From positions 682,001-746,000 of the forward strand of contig NZ_CP083371.1 of NCBI RefSeq assembly GCF_017488845.2: a DNA stretch of 64,000 nt. Direction: 5' to 3'. Both the position numbers and the translations under genes were made by a program. The notes below the pieces were generated by a model. The model worked only from the letters and a program-made list of their open reading frames with translations, had not been told where the DNA came from and searched no databases. Source of the DNA: Ensifer canadensis (GTDB lineage Bacteria > Pseudomonadota > Alphaproteobacteria > Rhizobiales > Rhizobiaceae). Positions 35,193 through 44,437 of this stretch are shown here, piece by piece (positions within the stretch are counted from its first letter, which is position 1; the number at the start of each line of letters is the position of its first letter).

Positions 35193-35917
35193 CGGGCGCT
35201 GCGATCCGCGTCAGCGAGATCTTCGGGCCGACAATCCAGGGTGAGGGCGTGTTGATCGGCCAGCCGACGGTGTTCGTGCGCACAGGCGGCTGCGATTACC
35301 GCTGTTCCTGGTGCGATACGCTGCACGCCGTTGACAGCGAGTATCGCGAACAGTGGCAACCGATGTCGGTCGAGGAGATCTGGATGGAGGTGAGACGGCT
35401 ATCGGGCGGCGTGCCGCTGACAGTCTCGCTTTCCGGTGGAAACCCCGCCATCCAGCCGCTCGGACCCTTGATCGATCGCGGCCATGGCGAGGGCTATCGC
35501 TTTGCGCTTGAGACGCAAGGCAGCGCCGCCAGGGACTGGTTCGCCGACCTGGACGTCCTCGTCGTCAGCCCGAAGCCGCCGTCGAGCGGCATGGAAACCG
35601 ATTTCTCAAAGCTCGACGAGTGTCTTGCGATGGCGGCCGGTCGGCCGATGACGGTGCTCAAGATCGTCGTTTTTGATGATCACGACTACGCCTATGCCAA
35701 GGATATGGCCGGGAGATACCCGGCGCTGCCGGTCTATCTGCAGCCGGGAAACCACACCCCACCACCGCCGGACGACGACAGTGCGACGGTGGACATCGAT
35801 GGCGTCATGAACCGCATGCTCTGGCTGGTCGACAAAGTGACCGGCGACAGATGGTTCGATGCGCGGGTGCTGCCGCAGTTGCACGTCTTGCTATGGGGCA
35901 ATCGACGGGGCGTTTAA
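35189..35917 (+). CDS. queE: 7-carboxy-7-deazaguanine synthase
   Basis: 242 residues. Radical SAM enzyme that contracts the pterin ring to 7-carboxy-7-deazaguanine. It has the modified cluster motif CDYRCSWCD (CX3CX2C, ~residues 34-42), preceded by [18 protein letters not shown], and [17 protein letters not shown] for SAM binding. ATG at 35189 overlaps the queD stop. The long C-terminal part ([11 protein letters not shown]...) fits the alphaproteobacterial subtype. Last gene of queCDE; a decayed RHS fragment follows. Confidence 0.93.
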   Translation: MTGAAIRVSEIFGPTIQGEGVLIGQPTVFVRTGGCDYRCSWCDTLHAVDSEYREQWQPMSVEEIWMEVRRLSGGVPLTVSLSGGNPAIQPLGPLIDRGHGEGYRFALETQGSAARDWFADLDVLVVSPKPPSSGMETDFSKLDECLAMAAGRPMTVLKIVVFDDHDYAYAKDMAGRYPALPVYLQPGNHTPPPPDDDSATVDIDGVMNRMLWLVDKVTGDRWFDARVLPQLHVLLWGNRRGV

Positions 35918-36031
35918 GACAGGGAAAGCGCTGTCCATAATTTGGGCCGGGGCCCTTGCGGGCTTTCGTCCTGCTCAGTCTGCCCGCTCCGCTACTCGAC
36001 GCGTGGCACCGACCAATCACCACTCAAACTG

Positions 36032-36166
36032 GAATATGAAAAGGCTTTCCTGCATCGCGACCGCCTGTCGGTCCGTCTGGTCACCCATGCCAATGGCAAC
36101 CTCGTCGAACAAACCGGCTATGCCGCCTTCGGCGAGCGCACCAACACGAGGATTCTCAAAATGAAA
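36032..36166 (+). pseudogene. Fragment of an RHS-repeat protein
   Basis: About 45 codons read EYEKAFLHRDRLSVRLVTHANG, NLVEQTGYAAFGERTNTR. This is the signature of the conserved RHS core near its C-terminal boundary (usually H.D.L.S.R.VTD..G.....Y..FGE). There is no start and no continuation of the core (the usual ...LYYNRARYYDP.TGRFIS segment is missing); the frame runs into unrelated sequence. A scrap of a polymorphic toxin or wall-associated RHS gene left by deletion. Confidence 0.65.
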
Positions 36167-36296
36167 GGTACCATTCCAATGTGGTATCTATTACCTCCCT
36201 TTGCAGCAGCAACTGCAGCGGCTCTACGGACTGCCAGCCGCCGCCATTCCTGGAGGCATGCCAGGATCATGGAGCCCTGGGGTAGGAGTAGCTTTG

Positions 36297-37593
36297 ATGG
36301 TCGTTTCAATTCTTGGCCTGTCGTCGCACGCTTTTGAAGATGAGTTTGCCGGACGTGAGCAACTACGAGAGAGTTCCTCCGAATTCCGGAAGGAGGTCAT
36401 TAAAATCACGGACGGCGTCTTCGCCGCCGTTGGCTACTCGGCAAGCAACGTCACGCTGATCCAGGGACACAAGGGCTCGATTATCGTCGACACATCCGCG
36501 AACCCTGTCGACGCTGAGGCAATCGTGGGCGCCTTTGGGGATCGCTTGGTCCGTCCTGTCCGGGCGATCATCTACACCCACAATCACCCGGACCATTCTG
36601 GCGGCGCGAAGGTGTTTGCCGGGACTGACAAACCCGAAATCTACAGCCATCAGACGCTGGTGGAATCCGGTCCAGAGTTCGGAAGGGGAGCGCGCGACGG
36701 CGGCGACGCTTTCGGCACGAAGCTACCCGACAACCTGTTCATCAACGCAGGCACGCAGCTCGAATACGGCCGTGTGACACCGCATACGCGGGAGGGCTAC
36801 CTGCCGCCGACCCGCACCTTCAGTGGTGACAGCGAGACCATCGAGGTGGCGGGAGTCCGGATGCAGCTCATCCATACGCCAGGAGAATCTCCCGAGAACA
36901 CGGCCATCTGGATCGCCGACAAGGGCGTGCTAATCCCCGGAGACGATTTCCTCAAATCGTACCCAAACCTTTCGCCGATTCGTGGCCTTAAGCTGCGCCC
37001 CCCGGAGAAGTGGATCGCCAGCCTCGACAGGATGCTCGCCTTGAACGCCACCTACCTGGTCCAGGGTCACATGCGTCCGATCCTCGGGAAGGACGAGGTG
37101 CGCAAGGCTCTCGCCGACTATCGGGACGGCATCAAGACCGTCCTCGACCAGACCCTTGCCGGCATCAAGCAGGGAAAGACGCCGGACGAGCTTGTGCAAG
37201 AGGTGAAACTTTCTCCTGAGCTGGCAACGAGCCCATACCTGCAAGAGTACTACGGCAGTGTCGCTTGGACCGTACGCCGTCGGATGGTTCGATGGGAACG
37301 CCACCAATCTGAATCCTCTGCCACCTGCGGAGCGTGCCCGCAAAATGCTCGAAATGACAGGAGGGGCAGAGCAGATGATTGCCCGTGCCAGGGAAGCAGT
37401 CGAAGCAAAGGAGTTCCAATGGGCGGCCGAGATGATCGATCATGTACTGGCCATTGACCCTGCGAACATAGCAGCCAACGAGATCAAAGCCCGGGCACTT
37501 ACCGAGTTGGGCGAGCGCCAGATCAATGCCACCGCCCGTAACTATTACCTCACCACAGCTCAGTATCTGTCGAAGGGAAAGGAACAGAACTAG
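36297..37593 (+). pseudogene. Alkyl sulfatase-type MBL-fold hydrolase, frameshifted
   Basis: Two frames together make a BDS1/SdsA1-like protein. The first (36297 to ~37290) has a signal-like start (MVVSILGLSSHA), the metallo-beta-lactamase motif THNHPDHSGG, a long insert and HTPGESPENTAIW...GDDFLKSYPNL. The second (~37280-37593) continues GWFDGNATNLNPLPPAERARKM into the dimerisation domain ending YLSKGKEQN. At the joint (WTVR to GWFDGN) a few codons normally present are missing, so it looks like a small deletion of non-triplet length. The C-terminal SCP2-like domain of long homologues is absent. TAGGAG precedes the ATG at 36297; an alternative ATG at 36258 exists. Confidence 0.75.
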
Positions 37594-37938
37594 TCTTCAC
37601 AACGGAGTGGCCGTCACTAGACGGCGTCCGATGCCGGCGTTTTGCGCAACGGTAATGAAAGAGCTCCCGTCATGGCTCCGAACACCACACGATAACCAGT
37701 TTCCGAGCCCTAGGTCCCCCTCAAACTCGTGCTCGCGCGGATCGCGAAAGGCGGCGACCGATAACCGCGTTCTTTCACAAAGATCGGCTACGTCGCTTAC
37801 CCAAAAAGGGTGCCGCCAGGCCGCACGGGTATCAACTGCCTGAATGGGGCGTTCTCGATTTTGTTTCTACAACATGGACTGACGATCTGCGCAGACCGTG
37901 AGACACGCCAGGCCGTAATGCAGGAGCATCCGTCGGCA
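37594..37938. other. Intergenic decay zone
   Basis: About 345 bp between the sulfatase remnant and the convergent thiolase. No supported gene; frames are interrupted and Ser/Arg-rich. It may contain further debris of mobile or decayed genes but nothing was recognised. It would hold the terminator of the CoA operon; no clear stem with a T run was seen. Confidence 0.35.
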
Positions 37939-39141
37939 TCACGGTCGCGTCAGTAACATCGAGATGCCTTGTCCAACGCCAATACACATGGTGGCGACAG
38001 CTCGCCTTGCTCCTCGAAGTTCAAGTTCCAGTGCTGCGGTCAGCGCAAGGCGCGCACCGGACATGCCGAGAGGATGTCCCAAGGCAATGGCGCCGCCGTT
38101 GGGATTTACGTGGGCGGCATCATCTGCAAAGCCTAGCTGCCGCATGCAGGCGAGAGCCTGGGCTGCGAAAGCTTCATTGAGCTCGAGGATATCGATATCG
38201 CCGATGCCAACGCCGAGACGGTCCATGAGCTTTCTGGTGGAAAAGACGGGGCCCATGCCCATGACGCGTGGAGGAACCCCCGCCGTTGCCATCCCCTCGA
38301 CGCGAGCAAGTGGCGTGAGGCCGTAGTGTTCGACCGCGCGGCCTGAGGCAAGCAGAAGTGCGGCCGCGCCGTCGTTGACACCGGATGCATTGCCGGCTGT
38401 CACGGTGCCATTGGTGCGGAACGGCGTCGGCAGGCTGGCGAGCTTCTCGAACGTTGTCTCGCGCGGATGCTCATCCTCTAAGACGTGCGTCGTCTCGCCC
38501 TTGCGCCCTTTGATCGGATAGGGGGCGATTTCGCGCGCGAAGCGGCCATTCTTTTGCGCAGCCGCAGCGCGGGCCTGGCTGCGGAGTGCAAAGCCGTCCT
38601 GGTCCGCGCGCGAGATATCAAACTCGGCTGCAACGTTTTCGGCGGTCTCCGGCATGGACTCGATGCCGTACCGTTCTTGCATGACCGGATTGACGAACCG
38701 CCAGCCGATCGTTGTGTCGTGTACTTCGGTGCTGCGTTGGAAGGCGTTTTGGGCCTTCGGCATGACGAAAGGCGCGCGCGACATGCTTTCGACGCCACCG
38801 GCAATCACGACTTCCGCCTCGCCGAGCCGGATCGCGCGTGCGGCGTAACCGACGGCATCCAGCCCCGAGCCGCAAAGCCGGTTGATCGTCGTGCCAGGAA
38901 CCGCGTCCGGCAATCCGGCAAGCAAGGCGGCCATGCGGGCCACGTTGCGGTTGTCTTCGCCCGCCTGGTTGGCACAACCGAAGACGACCTCATCGATCGC
39001 TTCGGCCGGTACCGACGCGACGCGCGCCAGCGCGTCGCGGATTACGTGCGCGGCGAGGTCGTCGGCACGGGCGACCGACAAAGCGCCGCCGTATCGGCCG
39101 ATGGGCGTGCGGACGCCATCAATGATATAGGCCTCGCTCAT
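37939..39141 (-). CDS. Acetyl-CoA C-acyltransferase (3-oxoadipyl-CoA thiolase-like)
   Basis: 400 residues. Thiolase with all catalytic parts: nucleophilic Cys in NRLCGSGLDAV (~residue 90), NEAFAAQAL, the general base His in GGAIALGHPLGMSGARL and the second Cys in CIGVGQG. The sequence RYGGALSVARADDLAA and EVHDTTIGWRFVNPVM places it in the PcaF/PaaJ 3-oxoadipyl-CoA thiolase group. As last gene of the anthraniloyl-CoA operon it probably cleaves the final beta-ketoacyl-CoA of the opened ring, though it could also serve the pca pathway, which lacks its own thiolase here. Its ATG overlaps the preceding stop by 4 nt. Confidence 0.88.
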   Translation of the reverse strand: MSEAYIIDGVRTPIGRYGGALSVARADDLAAHVIRDALARVASVPAEAIDEVVFGCANQAGEDNRNVARMAALLAGLPDAVPGTTINRLCGSGLDAVGYAARAIRLGEAEVVIAGGVESMSRAPFVMPKAQNAFQRSTEVHDTTIGWRFVNPVMQERYGIESMPETAENVAAEFDISRADQDGFALRSQARAAAAQKNGRFAREIAPYPIKGRKGETTHVLEDEHPRETTFEKLASLPTPFRTNGTVTAGNASGVNDGAAALLLASGRAVEHYGLTPLARVEGMATAGVPPRVMGMGPVFSTRKLMDRLGVGIGDIDILELNEAFAAQALACMRQLGFADDAAHVNPNGGAIALGHPLGMSGARLALTAALELELRGARRAVATMCIGVGQGISMLLTRP

Positions 39142-41117
39142 GATTTCAGGTCCTTGCCTTGCTGCGCGGTAAACATCGGCCCGCCCTTGTGGGCCGGAAA
39201 GCCGTAACCGTTGATCATCACCAGATCGATGTCGCCGGGGCGCGCGGCGATGCCTTCGGCCAGCAGCGCCGTTCCTTCATCGACCATCGCCTTCAAAAGC
39301 CGGCCCATGATCTCTTCGGCAGTGATGGCTCGCGGCGTGATGTTCTTGGCGGCGCGCGCCGCCTTGATCATCGCCGTCACTTCCGGATCGACGGTGCGCT
39401 CGCCGTTGGGGTAGGCGTACCAGCCGCGGCCACTCTTGCGGCCAAGACGGCCCGCCTCGCAAAGCCTATCGGCGATCTCGACATAACGTGCGGCAGGATC
39501 CCGCGTCGCGGCCTGCCGCTTCCGGCGCGCCCAGGCGATCTCCAACCCGGCCATGTCATTGACGGCGAAGATGCCCATCGGAAAACCGTAAGCTTCGAAG
39601 GCGGCGTCGATCTCGTCGGGCACGGCGCCATCCTCGAGCATCAACTCTGCCTCGCGACGATAGGCGGAGAAGATGCGGTTGCCGATGAAGCCCTCGGTAA
39701 CGCCGCAGACGACGGGTAACTTGCCCAGGCGTTTGACGAAGGCGAGTGCACTCGCCAGCACATCGGGTGCGGTCTTGGCGCAATCGACGACTTCGACAAG
39801 CCGCATGACATTGGCGGGTGAGAAGAAGTGCAATCCGACCACCCGCGTCGGATCGGTCGTCGCCGCGGCGATCACGTCGGGATCGAGGTAGCTGGTGTTG
39901 GTTGCCAAAATGGTGCCTGGCGCAAGGATGCCGTCGAGCCGGCGAAACAGGTCCATCTTGACCTGGAGGTCGTCGAACACCGCTTCGATGACGAGATCAA
40001 CGGTGGCGAGGTCTGCCGCTTCAGCGGTGGTCTGTAATCTGGCGAGGCAGTCGTCGCGTCCATCCTGGCCCATCCGTCCGGAGCGGACGGTTTTGTCGAG
40101 TGTCTCGGCAATGCGGTCGCGCGCGCCGGCTGCTGCTTCCTTTGTCTGTTCCAAAGCGATGACGCGACAGCCGCTGATCAGGGCGGAGACCGCAATGCCT
40201 GCCCCCATCAGCCCCGCGCCGACCACCGCAACTGTCTCGATTCTGCGTGGCGAGACTGTCTCTAACCCTTCGATCTTGCCGGCGGCGCGTTCGGCAAAGA
40301 ATACGTGCAGCAGGGCAGCGGACTCGACGGAGTCGCGTAAACGCAGGAATGTGCAGCGTTCTTCCGCCAATCCCTGTTTCAGATCGACTTGACCGGCCGC
40401 CTTGACGAGACGTACCGCCTCGACCGGAGCGGATTGGCCGCGGGCTCGCGCCAGGACCTTCGCCTCCGCCGCGCTGACGGCTGCTGCGTCCACCGTCGGG
40501 ACCGCCATCAAGCCGGTGCGACGGAGCGGCTTTGCACCCAGTTCGCGCAGGAGCGTAAGGGCGGCGGCTACAGGGTCCGCGGCGGTGCCATCGGCAAGGC
40601 CGAGTGCGACAGCTTCGCTCACGTTGACGGTGCGCCCCGTTCCGATGAGATCGATGGCCGCGATCGTGCCGATCAGCCGTGGCAGGCGTTGTGTCCCGCC
40701 AGCACCCGGAACGATGCCGAGCTTCACTTCGGGCAGTCCGAACGCGGCCTTTTCTCCAGCTATGCGACCGTGGCAGGCGAGCGCCACCTCGCAGCCTCCG
40801 CCAAGGGCGGAGCCATTCACCGAGCAGACGACCGGCTTTTCGAAAGTCTCGATGCGATCGATCACCTCGGGAAGCATCGGCTCCATGGGCGGTTTGCCAA
40901 ACTCCTTGATATCAGCACCGCCGATAAACGTGCTGCCCGCACCGGTGATCACGAGACCGGTAATCGTCGGAAGGTCAGTAGCATGATCCAAAGCAGCCAT
41001 CAGGCCGGACCTGACATGCGCCGACAGCGCGTTGACGGGCGGGTTGTCGATGGTGACGACGAGAGCACCTTGTTCCCGACGGGCGGAAACGCTCTGCGAA
41101 AATCTGATCTCTGGCAT
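39138..41117 (-). CDS. FadJ/FadB-like enoyl-CoA hydratase/3-hydroxyacyl-CoA dehydrogenase
   Basis: 659 residues. Residues ~1-185 are a crotonase domain (ITGAGSTFIGGADIKEFG and GEKAAFGLPEVKLGIVPGAGGTQRLPRL). From ~285 follows a 3-hydroxyacyl-CoA dehydrogenase: Rossmann motif VVGAGLMGAGIA, catalytic HFFSPANVMRLVEVV, GFIGNRI, then the C-terminal domain (AVNDMAGLEIAW...GRKSGRGWYAY). Such fusions run two steps of beta-oxidation. In this operon it would act on the linear dicarboxyl-CoA product after ring opening. The ATG at 41117 has GAGGA ~9 nt upstream; a TTG at 41132 is unlikely. Confidence 0.88.
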   Translation of the reverse strand: MPEIRFSQSVSARREQGALVVTIDNPPVNALSAHVRSGLMAALDHATDLPTITGLVITGAGSTFIGGADIKEFGKPPMEPMLPEVIDRIETFEKPVVCSVNGSALGGGCEVALACHGRIAGEKAAFGLPEVKLGIVPGAGGTQRLPRLIGTIAAIDLIGTGRTVNVSEAVALGLADGTAADPVAAALTLLRELGAKPLRRTGLMAVPTVDAAAVSAAEAKVLARARGQSAPVEAVRLVKAAGQVDLKQGLAEERCTFLRLRDSVESAALLHVFFAERAAGKIEGLETVSPRRIETVAVVGAGLMGAGIAVSALISGCRVIALEQTKEAAAGARDRIAETLDKTVRSGRMGQDGRDDCLARLQTTAEAADLATVDLVIEAVFDDLQVKMDLFRRLDGILAPGTILATNTSYLDPDVIAAATTDPTRVVGLHFFSPANVMRLVEVVDCAKTAPDVLASALAFVKRLGKLPVVCGVTEGFIGNRIFSAYRREAELMLEDGAVPDEIDAAFEAYGFPMGIFAVNDMAGLEIAWARRKRQAATRDPAARYVEIADRLCEAGRLGRKSGRGWYAYPNGERTVDPEVTAMIKAARAAKNITPRAITAEEIMGRLLKAMVDEGTALLAEGIAARPGDIDLVMINGYGFPAHKGGPMFTAQQGKDLKS

Positions 41118-41128
41118 GTCGGCAATCC

Positions 41129-41524
41129 TCAATCGGGGATGACGGCCGTGACCTGGATTTCGATCTTGGCCCGGTCTTCGACCAGCGCGACCACCTGCAT
41201 TGCCGCCATTGCAGGGAAGTTCCTGCCGATGATGTCGCGGTAGGCTTGGCCGATACCGCGGAGGTTACCGATATATTCCTGCTTGTCGGTGAAGTACCAG
41301 GTCATCGTCGTGATGTGGTGCGGCTCCGCCCCCCCGGCGGCGAGCACCGCGACCACATTTTTCAGAGTCTGACGGACCTGCTCGACGAAATCATCGGTTT
41401 CGAACTCGGAGCGCTCGTTCCAGCCGATCTGACCGCCGACGAAGAGAGTGCGGCCCTTCGCAGCGACGCCGTTGGCATAGCCGATGGGCTTTGCCCAACC
41501 TTCAGGTTGCAGGATGGTGTGCAT
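41129..41524 (-). CDS. RidA-family enamine/imine deaminase
   Basis: 131 residues of the RidA/YjgF family. Segments LFVGGQIGWN, FVEQVRQTLKNVVAVLAAGGAEPHHITTMTWYFTD and IGRNFPAMAAMQVVALVEDRAKIEIQVTAVI match the fold; the conserved Arg of RidA proper seems replaced, so it is one of the divergent subfamilies found in catabolic operons. RidA proteins hydrolyse enamines/imines to carbonyl plus ammonia. The ring product of 2-aminobenzoyl-CoA is a vinylogous enamine, so this gene is a logical place for loss of the amino group. The next gene's ribosome site spans its stop. Confidence 0.8.
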   Translation of the reverse strand: MHTILQPEGWAKPIGYANGVAAKGRTLFVGGQIGWNERSEFETDDFVEQVRQTLKNVVAVLAAGGAEPHHITTMTWYFTDKQEYIGNLRGIGQAYRDIIGRNFPAMAAMQVVALVEDRAKIEIQVTAVIPD

Positions 41525-41616
41525 TGGTTGTCTCCAGATGTTGCGTCAGTGCGGCTCGGATATCGTCCGGCCATGCAAGGGAAGCGTGGTTGGCGAGCGA
41601 GGTGGTGACGCCACCG

Positions 41617-42813
41617 TTATCGTGCCGTGCCCTTCATCAGCTCGCGGCCGATGATGAGCTTTTGAACTTCGGTCGCGCCCTCGTAGATGCGCAGCGCACG
41701 GATCTCACGATAGAGCCGCTCCGTGATCTCGCCGACGCGTACCCCCCGACCGCCGAAGAGCTGCAGCGCCTGGTCGATGACCCACTGCGCATTCTCCGTC
41801 GCCGTCATCTTGGCCATTGCCGCCTCGCGAGTCGTCGGCCGCTTTTGCACGTCGCGTTGCCACGCCGTGCGGCAGGTCAGAAGGGCTGCGGAGTCGATCG
41901 CCGTTGCCATCTCACCGAGTGTGCTTTGCGCGGTCGGCAGGTCGGCAAGCGTTGCGCCAAACATCTTGCGGTTCTTCGCATGTGCCACCGCCTCGTCGAG
42001 CGCGCGACGGGCAAAGCCGATCGCGGCGGCAGCGACGGATGGGCGGAAGATGTCGAGCGTGCGCATGGCGATCTTGAAGCCTTCGCCCGGGCTGCCGAGA
42101 AGCTGTGACGACGGAATACGGCAATTGTCGAAACGAAGCCGGGCGAGCGGATGCGGCGCAATCGTCTCGATGCGCTCGGCGATCGTGAAGCCCGGCGTGT
42201 CGGCAAAGACCACGAAGGCGGATATGCCACGCGTGCCGGGCGCCTCGCCGGTGCGGGCAAAGACAGTGTAGACGTCGGCGATGCCTCCGTTCGAGATCCA
42301 GGTCTTCTCGCCGTCTAGCACGAAATGGTCGCCGTCGCGGCGCGCCGCACAGGCCATCGCCGCAACATCCGAGCCCGCATCGGGTTCGGAAAGCGCAAAG
42401 GCGGAGATGCACTCGCCGCGGGCGACCTTGGGCAGGGTGGCCTGCTTCAGCGCCTCGGAGCCGGAAAGGCTGATCGCGCCAGTCCCCAGCCCCTGCATGG
42501 CGAAGGCGAAGTCGGCAAGCCCGTCGGTATAGGCGAGCGTTTCGCGGATGAGGCAAAGCGATCGGCTGTCGATGTCTTCGCTCGTACCGCCGAACGCCTT
42601 CGGCACGCAATGGCGAAGTACGCCTGCAGCGCCGAGCGCAGCGACCAGATGTTTGCAGGCGGCATCCACATCCCGGTGATCGACTTCGCCAAGACCGCCG
42701 CCGGCAACGAAGCCGTCCAATTCGGCGGCAAGCGCGCGATGCCTATCCTCGTAGAATGGCCAGTCGAGATGGTCGCGGGTTGGTGGGTGCAAAGCCGTCT
42801 CATGGGAACTCAT
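41617..42813 (-). CDS. Acyl-CoA dehydrogenase
   Basis: 398 residues. FAD enzyme of the acyl-CoA dehydrogenase family. Readable: the flavin-binding stretch [35 protein letters not shown], the [16 protein letters not shown] region, LQLFGGRGV and the catalytic Glu in [17 protein letters not shown]. Cytoplasmic, passing electrons to ETF. In the operon it probably oxidises the reduced cyclic or opened CoA ester. Start ATG 42813 has GGGA nearby and lies 2 nt after the preceding stop. Confidence 0.88.
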   Translation of the reverse strand: MSSHETALHPPTRDHLDWPFYEDRHRALAAELDGFVAGGGLGEVDHRDVDAACKHLVAALGAAGVLRHCVPKAFGGTSEDIDSRSLCLIRETLAYTDGLADFAFAMQGLGTGAISLSGSEALKQATLPKVARGECISAFALSEPDAGSDVAAMACAARRDGDHFVLDGEKTWISNGGIADVYTVFARTGEAPGTRGISAFVVFADTPGFTIAERIETIAPHPLARLRFDNCRIPSSQLLGSPGEGFKIAMRTLDIFRPSVAAAAIGFARRALDEAVAHAKNRKMFGATLADLPTAQSTLGEMATAIDSAALLTCRTAWQRDVQKRPTTREAAMAKMTATENAQWVIDQALQLFGGRGVRVGEITERLYREIRALRIYEGATEVQKLIIGRELMKGTAR

Positions 42814-42815
42814 GC

Positions 42816-43658
42816 TCAATTCCCTTTGAATTCCGGCTTCGCCTTGGCGGCAAAGGCCTCGAAGGCGCGGCGGAAGTCGCCGGTCGCCATGCAGATCGCT
42901 TGGGCCTGCGCTTCCGCTTCGATCAGCTGATCGATGCCCATCGCCCATTCCTGGTCGAGCATCTTCTTGGTCATTGCGTGAGCGAACCAGGGGCCATCGG
43001 CGATCGTGCGTGCGAATTTCTGCGCCTCGGCAAGCAGCGACGGACGCTCGTGGAGGGCGTTGTAGAAGCCCCAGGCGTGGCCCTCGGTCGCGGTCATGAC
43101 CCGTCCGGTGAAGAGCAGTTCGGCGGCACGGCCCTGGCCGATAATGCGGGGAAGGATGCCGCAGGCGCCCATGTCGGCGCCGGCCAGCCCGACGCGGGTG
43201 AAGAGAAACGCCGTCTTCGCCTCCGGCGTTGCCACGCGGAAGTCGGAAGCCATCGCCAGGATGGCGCCGGCACCGGCGCAGATGCCGTCGACGGCTGATA
43301 TGACGGGCTGCGGGCAGGCGCGGATCTGGCGCACCAGTTCGCCGGTCATACGGGTGAAATCAAGCAGATCCGGCATCGACATGCGCGTCAGCGGCTCGAT
43401 GATCTCGAAGACGTCGCCGCCGGAGGAGAAGTTGTCGCTGGCGCCGGTCAGCACCACGGCGCGCACATCGCTGGCGCGACCAAGCGCCCGGAAGAGATCG
43501 CAAAGCTCCTCGTAACTTTCGAAGGTCAGTGGGTTCTTCTTTTCCGGACGGTCGAGCGTGATCGTGGCGACCCGGCCGTCGGCGTCCGTTTCGAACAGGA
43601 AGTGCTTGGCCTTATGGTCTTTGAAGGCGCGCTTCTTGGCCTGCATCGGGTTTGTCAT
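42816..43658 (-). CDS. Enoyl-CoA hydratase/isomerase family protein
   Basis: 280 residues. Crotonase fold: [23 protein letters not shown], oxyanion loop segments [18 protein letters not shown] and [21 protein letters not shown], then [39 protein letters not shown]. The catalytic acids of true hydratases are at least partly replaced (GADMGA), and such members act as hydratases, isomerases or ring hydrolases on CoA esters. Here it may add water to the dearomatised ring. GGAGG 6 nt before the ATG at 43658; the 107-codon open frame upstream is antisense noise. Starts 2 nt after the SDR stop. Confidence 0.86.
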   Translation of the reverse strand: MTNPMQAKKRAFKDHKAKHFLFETDADGRVATITLDRPEKKNPLTFESYEELCDLFRALGRASDVRAVVLTGASDNFSSGGDVFEIIEPLTRMSMPDLLDFTRMTGELVRQIRACPQPVISAVDGICAGAGAILAMASDFRVATPEAKTAFLFTRVGLAGADMGACGILPRIIGQGRAAELLFTGRVMTATEGHAWGFYNALHERPSLLAEAQKFARTIADGPWFAHAMTKKMLDQEWAMGIDQLIEAEAQAQAICMATGDFRRAFEAFAAKAKPEFKGN

Positions 43659-43660
43659 GT

Positions 43661-44437
43661 CTATCCTCCGAGAACTTCGCCGCCCGCCACTGGGATGGCC
43701 TGGCCGGTGATCGCGGTTGCCTTCTCCGACACGAGCCAGGAGACCGTGTGTGCGACCTCGTCGGGCGTCACCAGGCGCCCTTGCGGATTGGAACGGGCAA
43801 GGCTGGCGCGCGCTTCCTCGCGCGAACGGCCAGTCTTCTCGCTGATCGTGTCGAGCGCACCGTCGATGAGTGGCGTGTCGGTGAACCCCGGGCAGACGGC
43901 ATTGACGGTCACGTCGGTGCGGGCAAGTTCGAGCGCCAGCGCCCGCGTCAGGCCGATGACGCCGTGTTTCGAGGCGCAATAGGCTGAAACATAGGCGTAA
44001 CCGGTGAGGCCCGCGGTGCTTGCGACATTGACGATCCGGCCGTTGCCGGCCCGGCGCACGGAGGCAAGGGCTGCCTGCGTCACAAGAAACACCCCGGTCA
44101 GGTTGACCGTGAGCACTCGTTGCCAGAGTGAAAGATCGGTTTTCTCGAACGGCGCCGAAGGAGCCTCGCCGGCGCAGTTGACGAGAACCGCAATCTCTCC
44201 GCTCTTCGCAATCGCAGCCGAAATGCCTTGCTCGACCGCTGCCGGGTCAGTCACATCGAACTCATGGTGGACGTGGGCTTCGCCGCCTGATGAGTGGATT
44301 TCCTCTTTCACGGCTTCGAGCGGCGCGGCGCGGCGCCCCACAAGGCTGACGATATGGCCATCGGCTGCGAGTGCAAGCGCGATCGCCTTGCCGATGCCGC
44401 TTCCGGCGCCCGTGACGAGGGCGTGTCTGCGGTTCAT
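43661..44437 (-). CDS. SDR-family 3-hydroxyacyl-CoA dehydrogenase-like oxidoreductase
   Basis: 258 residues. SDR with [16 protein letters not shown] at the N-terminus, VNCAG, the catalytic [23 protein letters not shown] and PGFTDTP. The residue pattern after strand 2 (VGRRAAP) suggests NADP. In the operon it follows the fused monooxygenase/reductase gene, overlapping it by 4 nt, so it probably reduces or oxidises a ring alcohol/ketone of the CoA-bound intermediate. Confidence 0.85.
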   Translation of the reverse strand: MNRRHALVTGAGSGIGKAIALALAADGHIVSLVGRRAAPLEAVKEEIHSSGGEAHVHHEFDVTDPAAVEQGISAAIAKSGEIAVLVNCAGEAPSAPFEKTDLSLWQRVLTVNLTGVFLVTQAALASVRRAGNGRIVNVASTAGLTGYAYVSAYCASKHGVIGLTRALALELARTDVTVNAVCPGFTDTPLIDGALDTISEKTGRSREEARASLARSNPQGRLVTPDEVAHTVSWLVSEKATAITGQAIPVAGGEVLGG

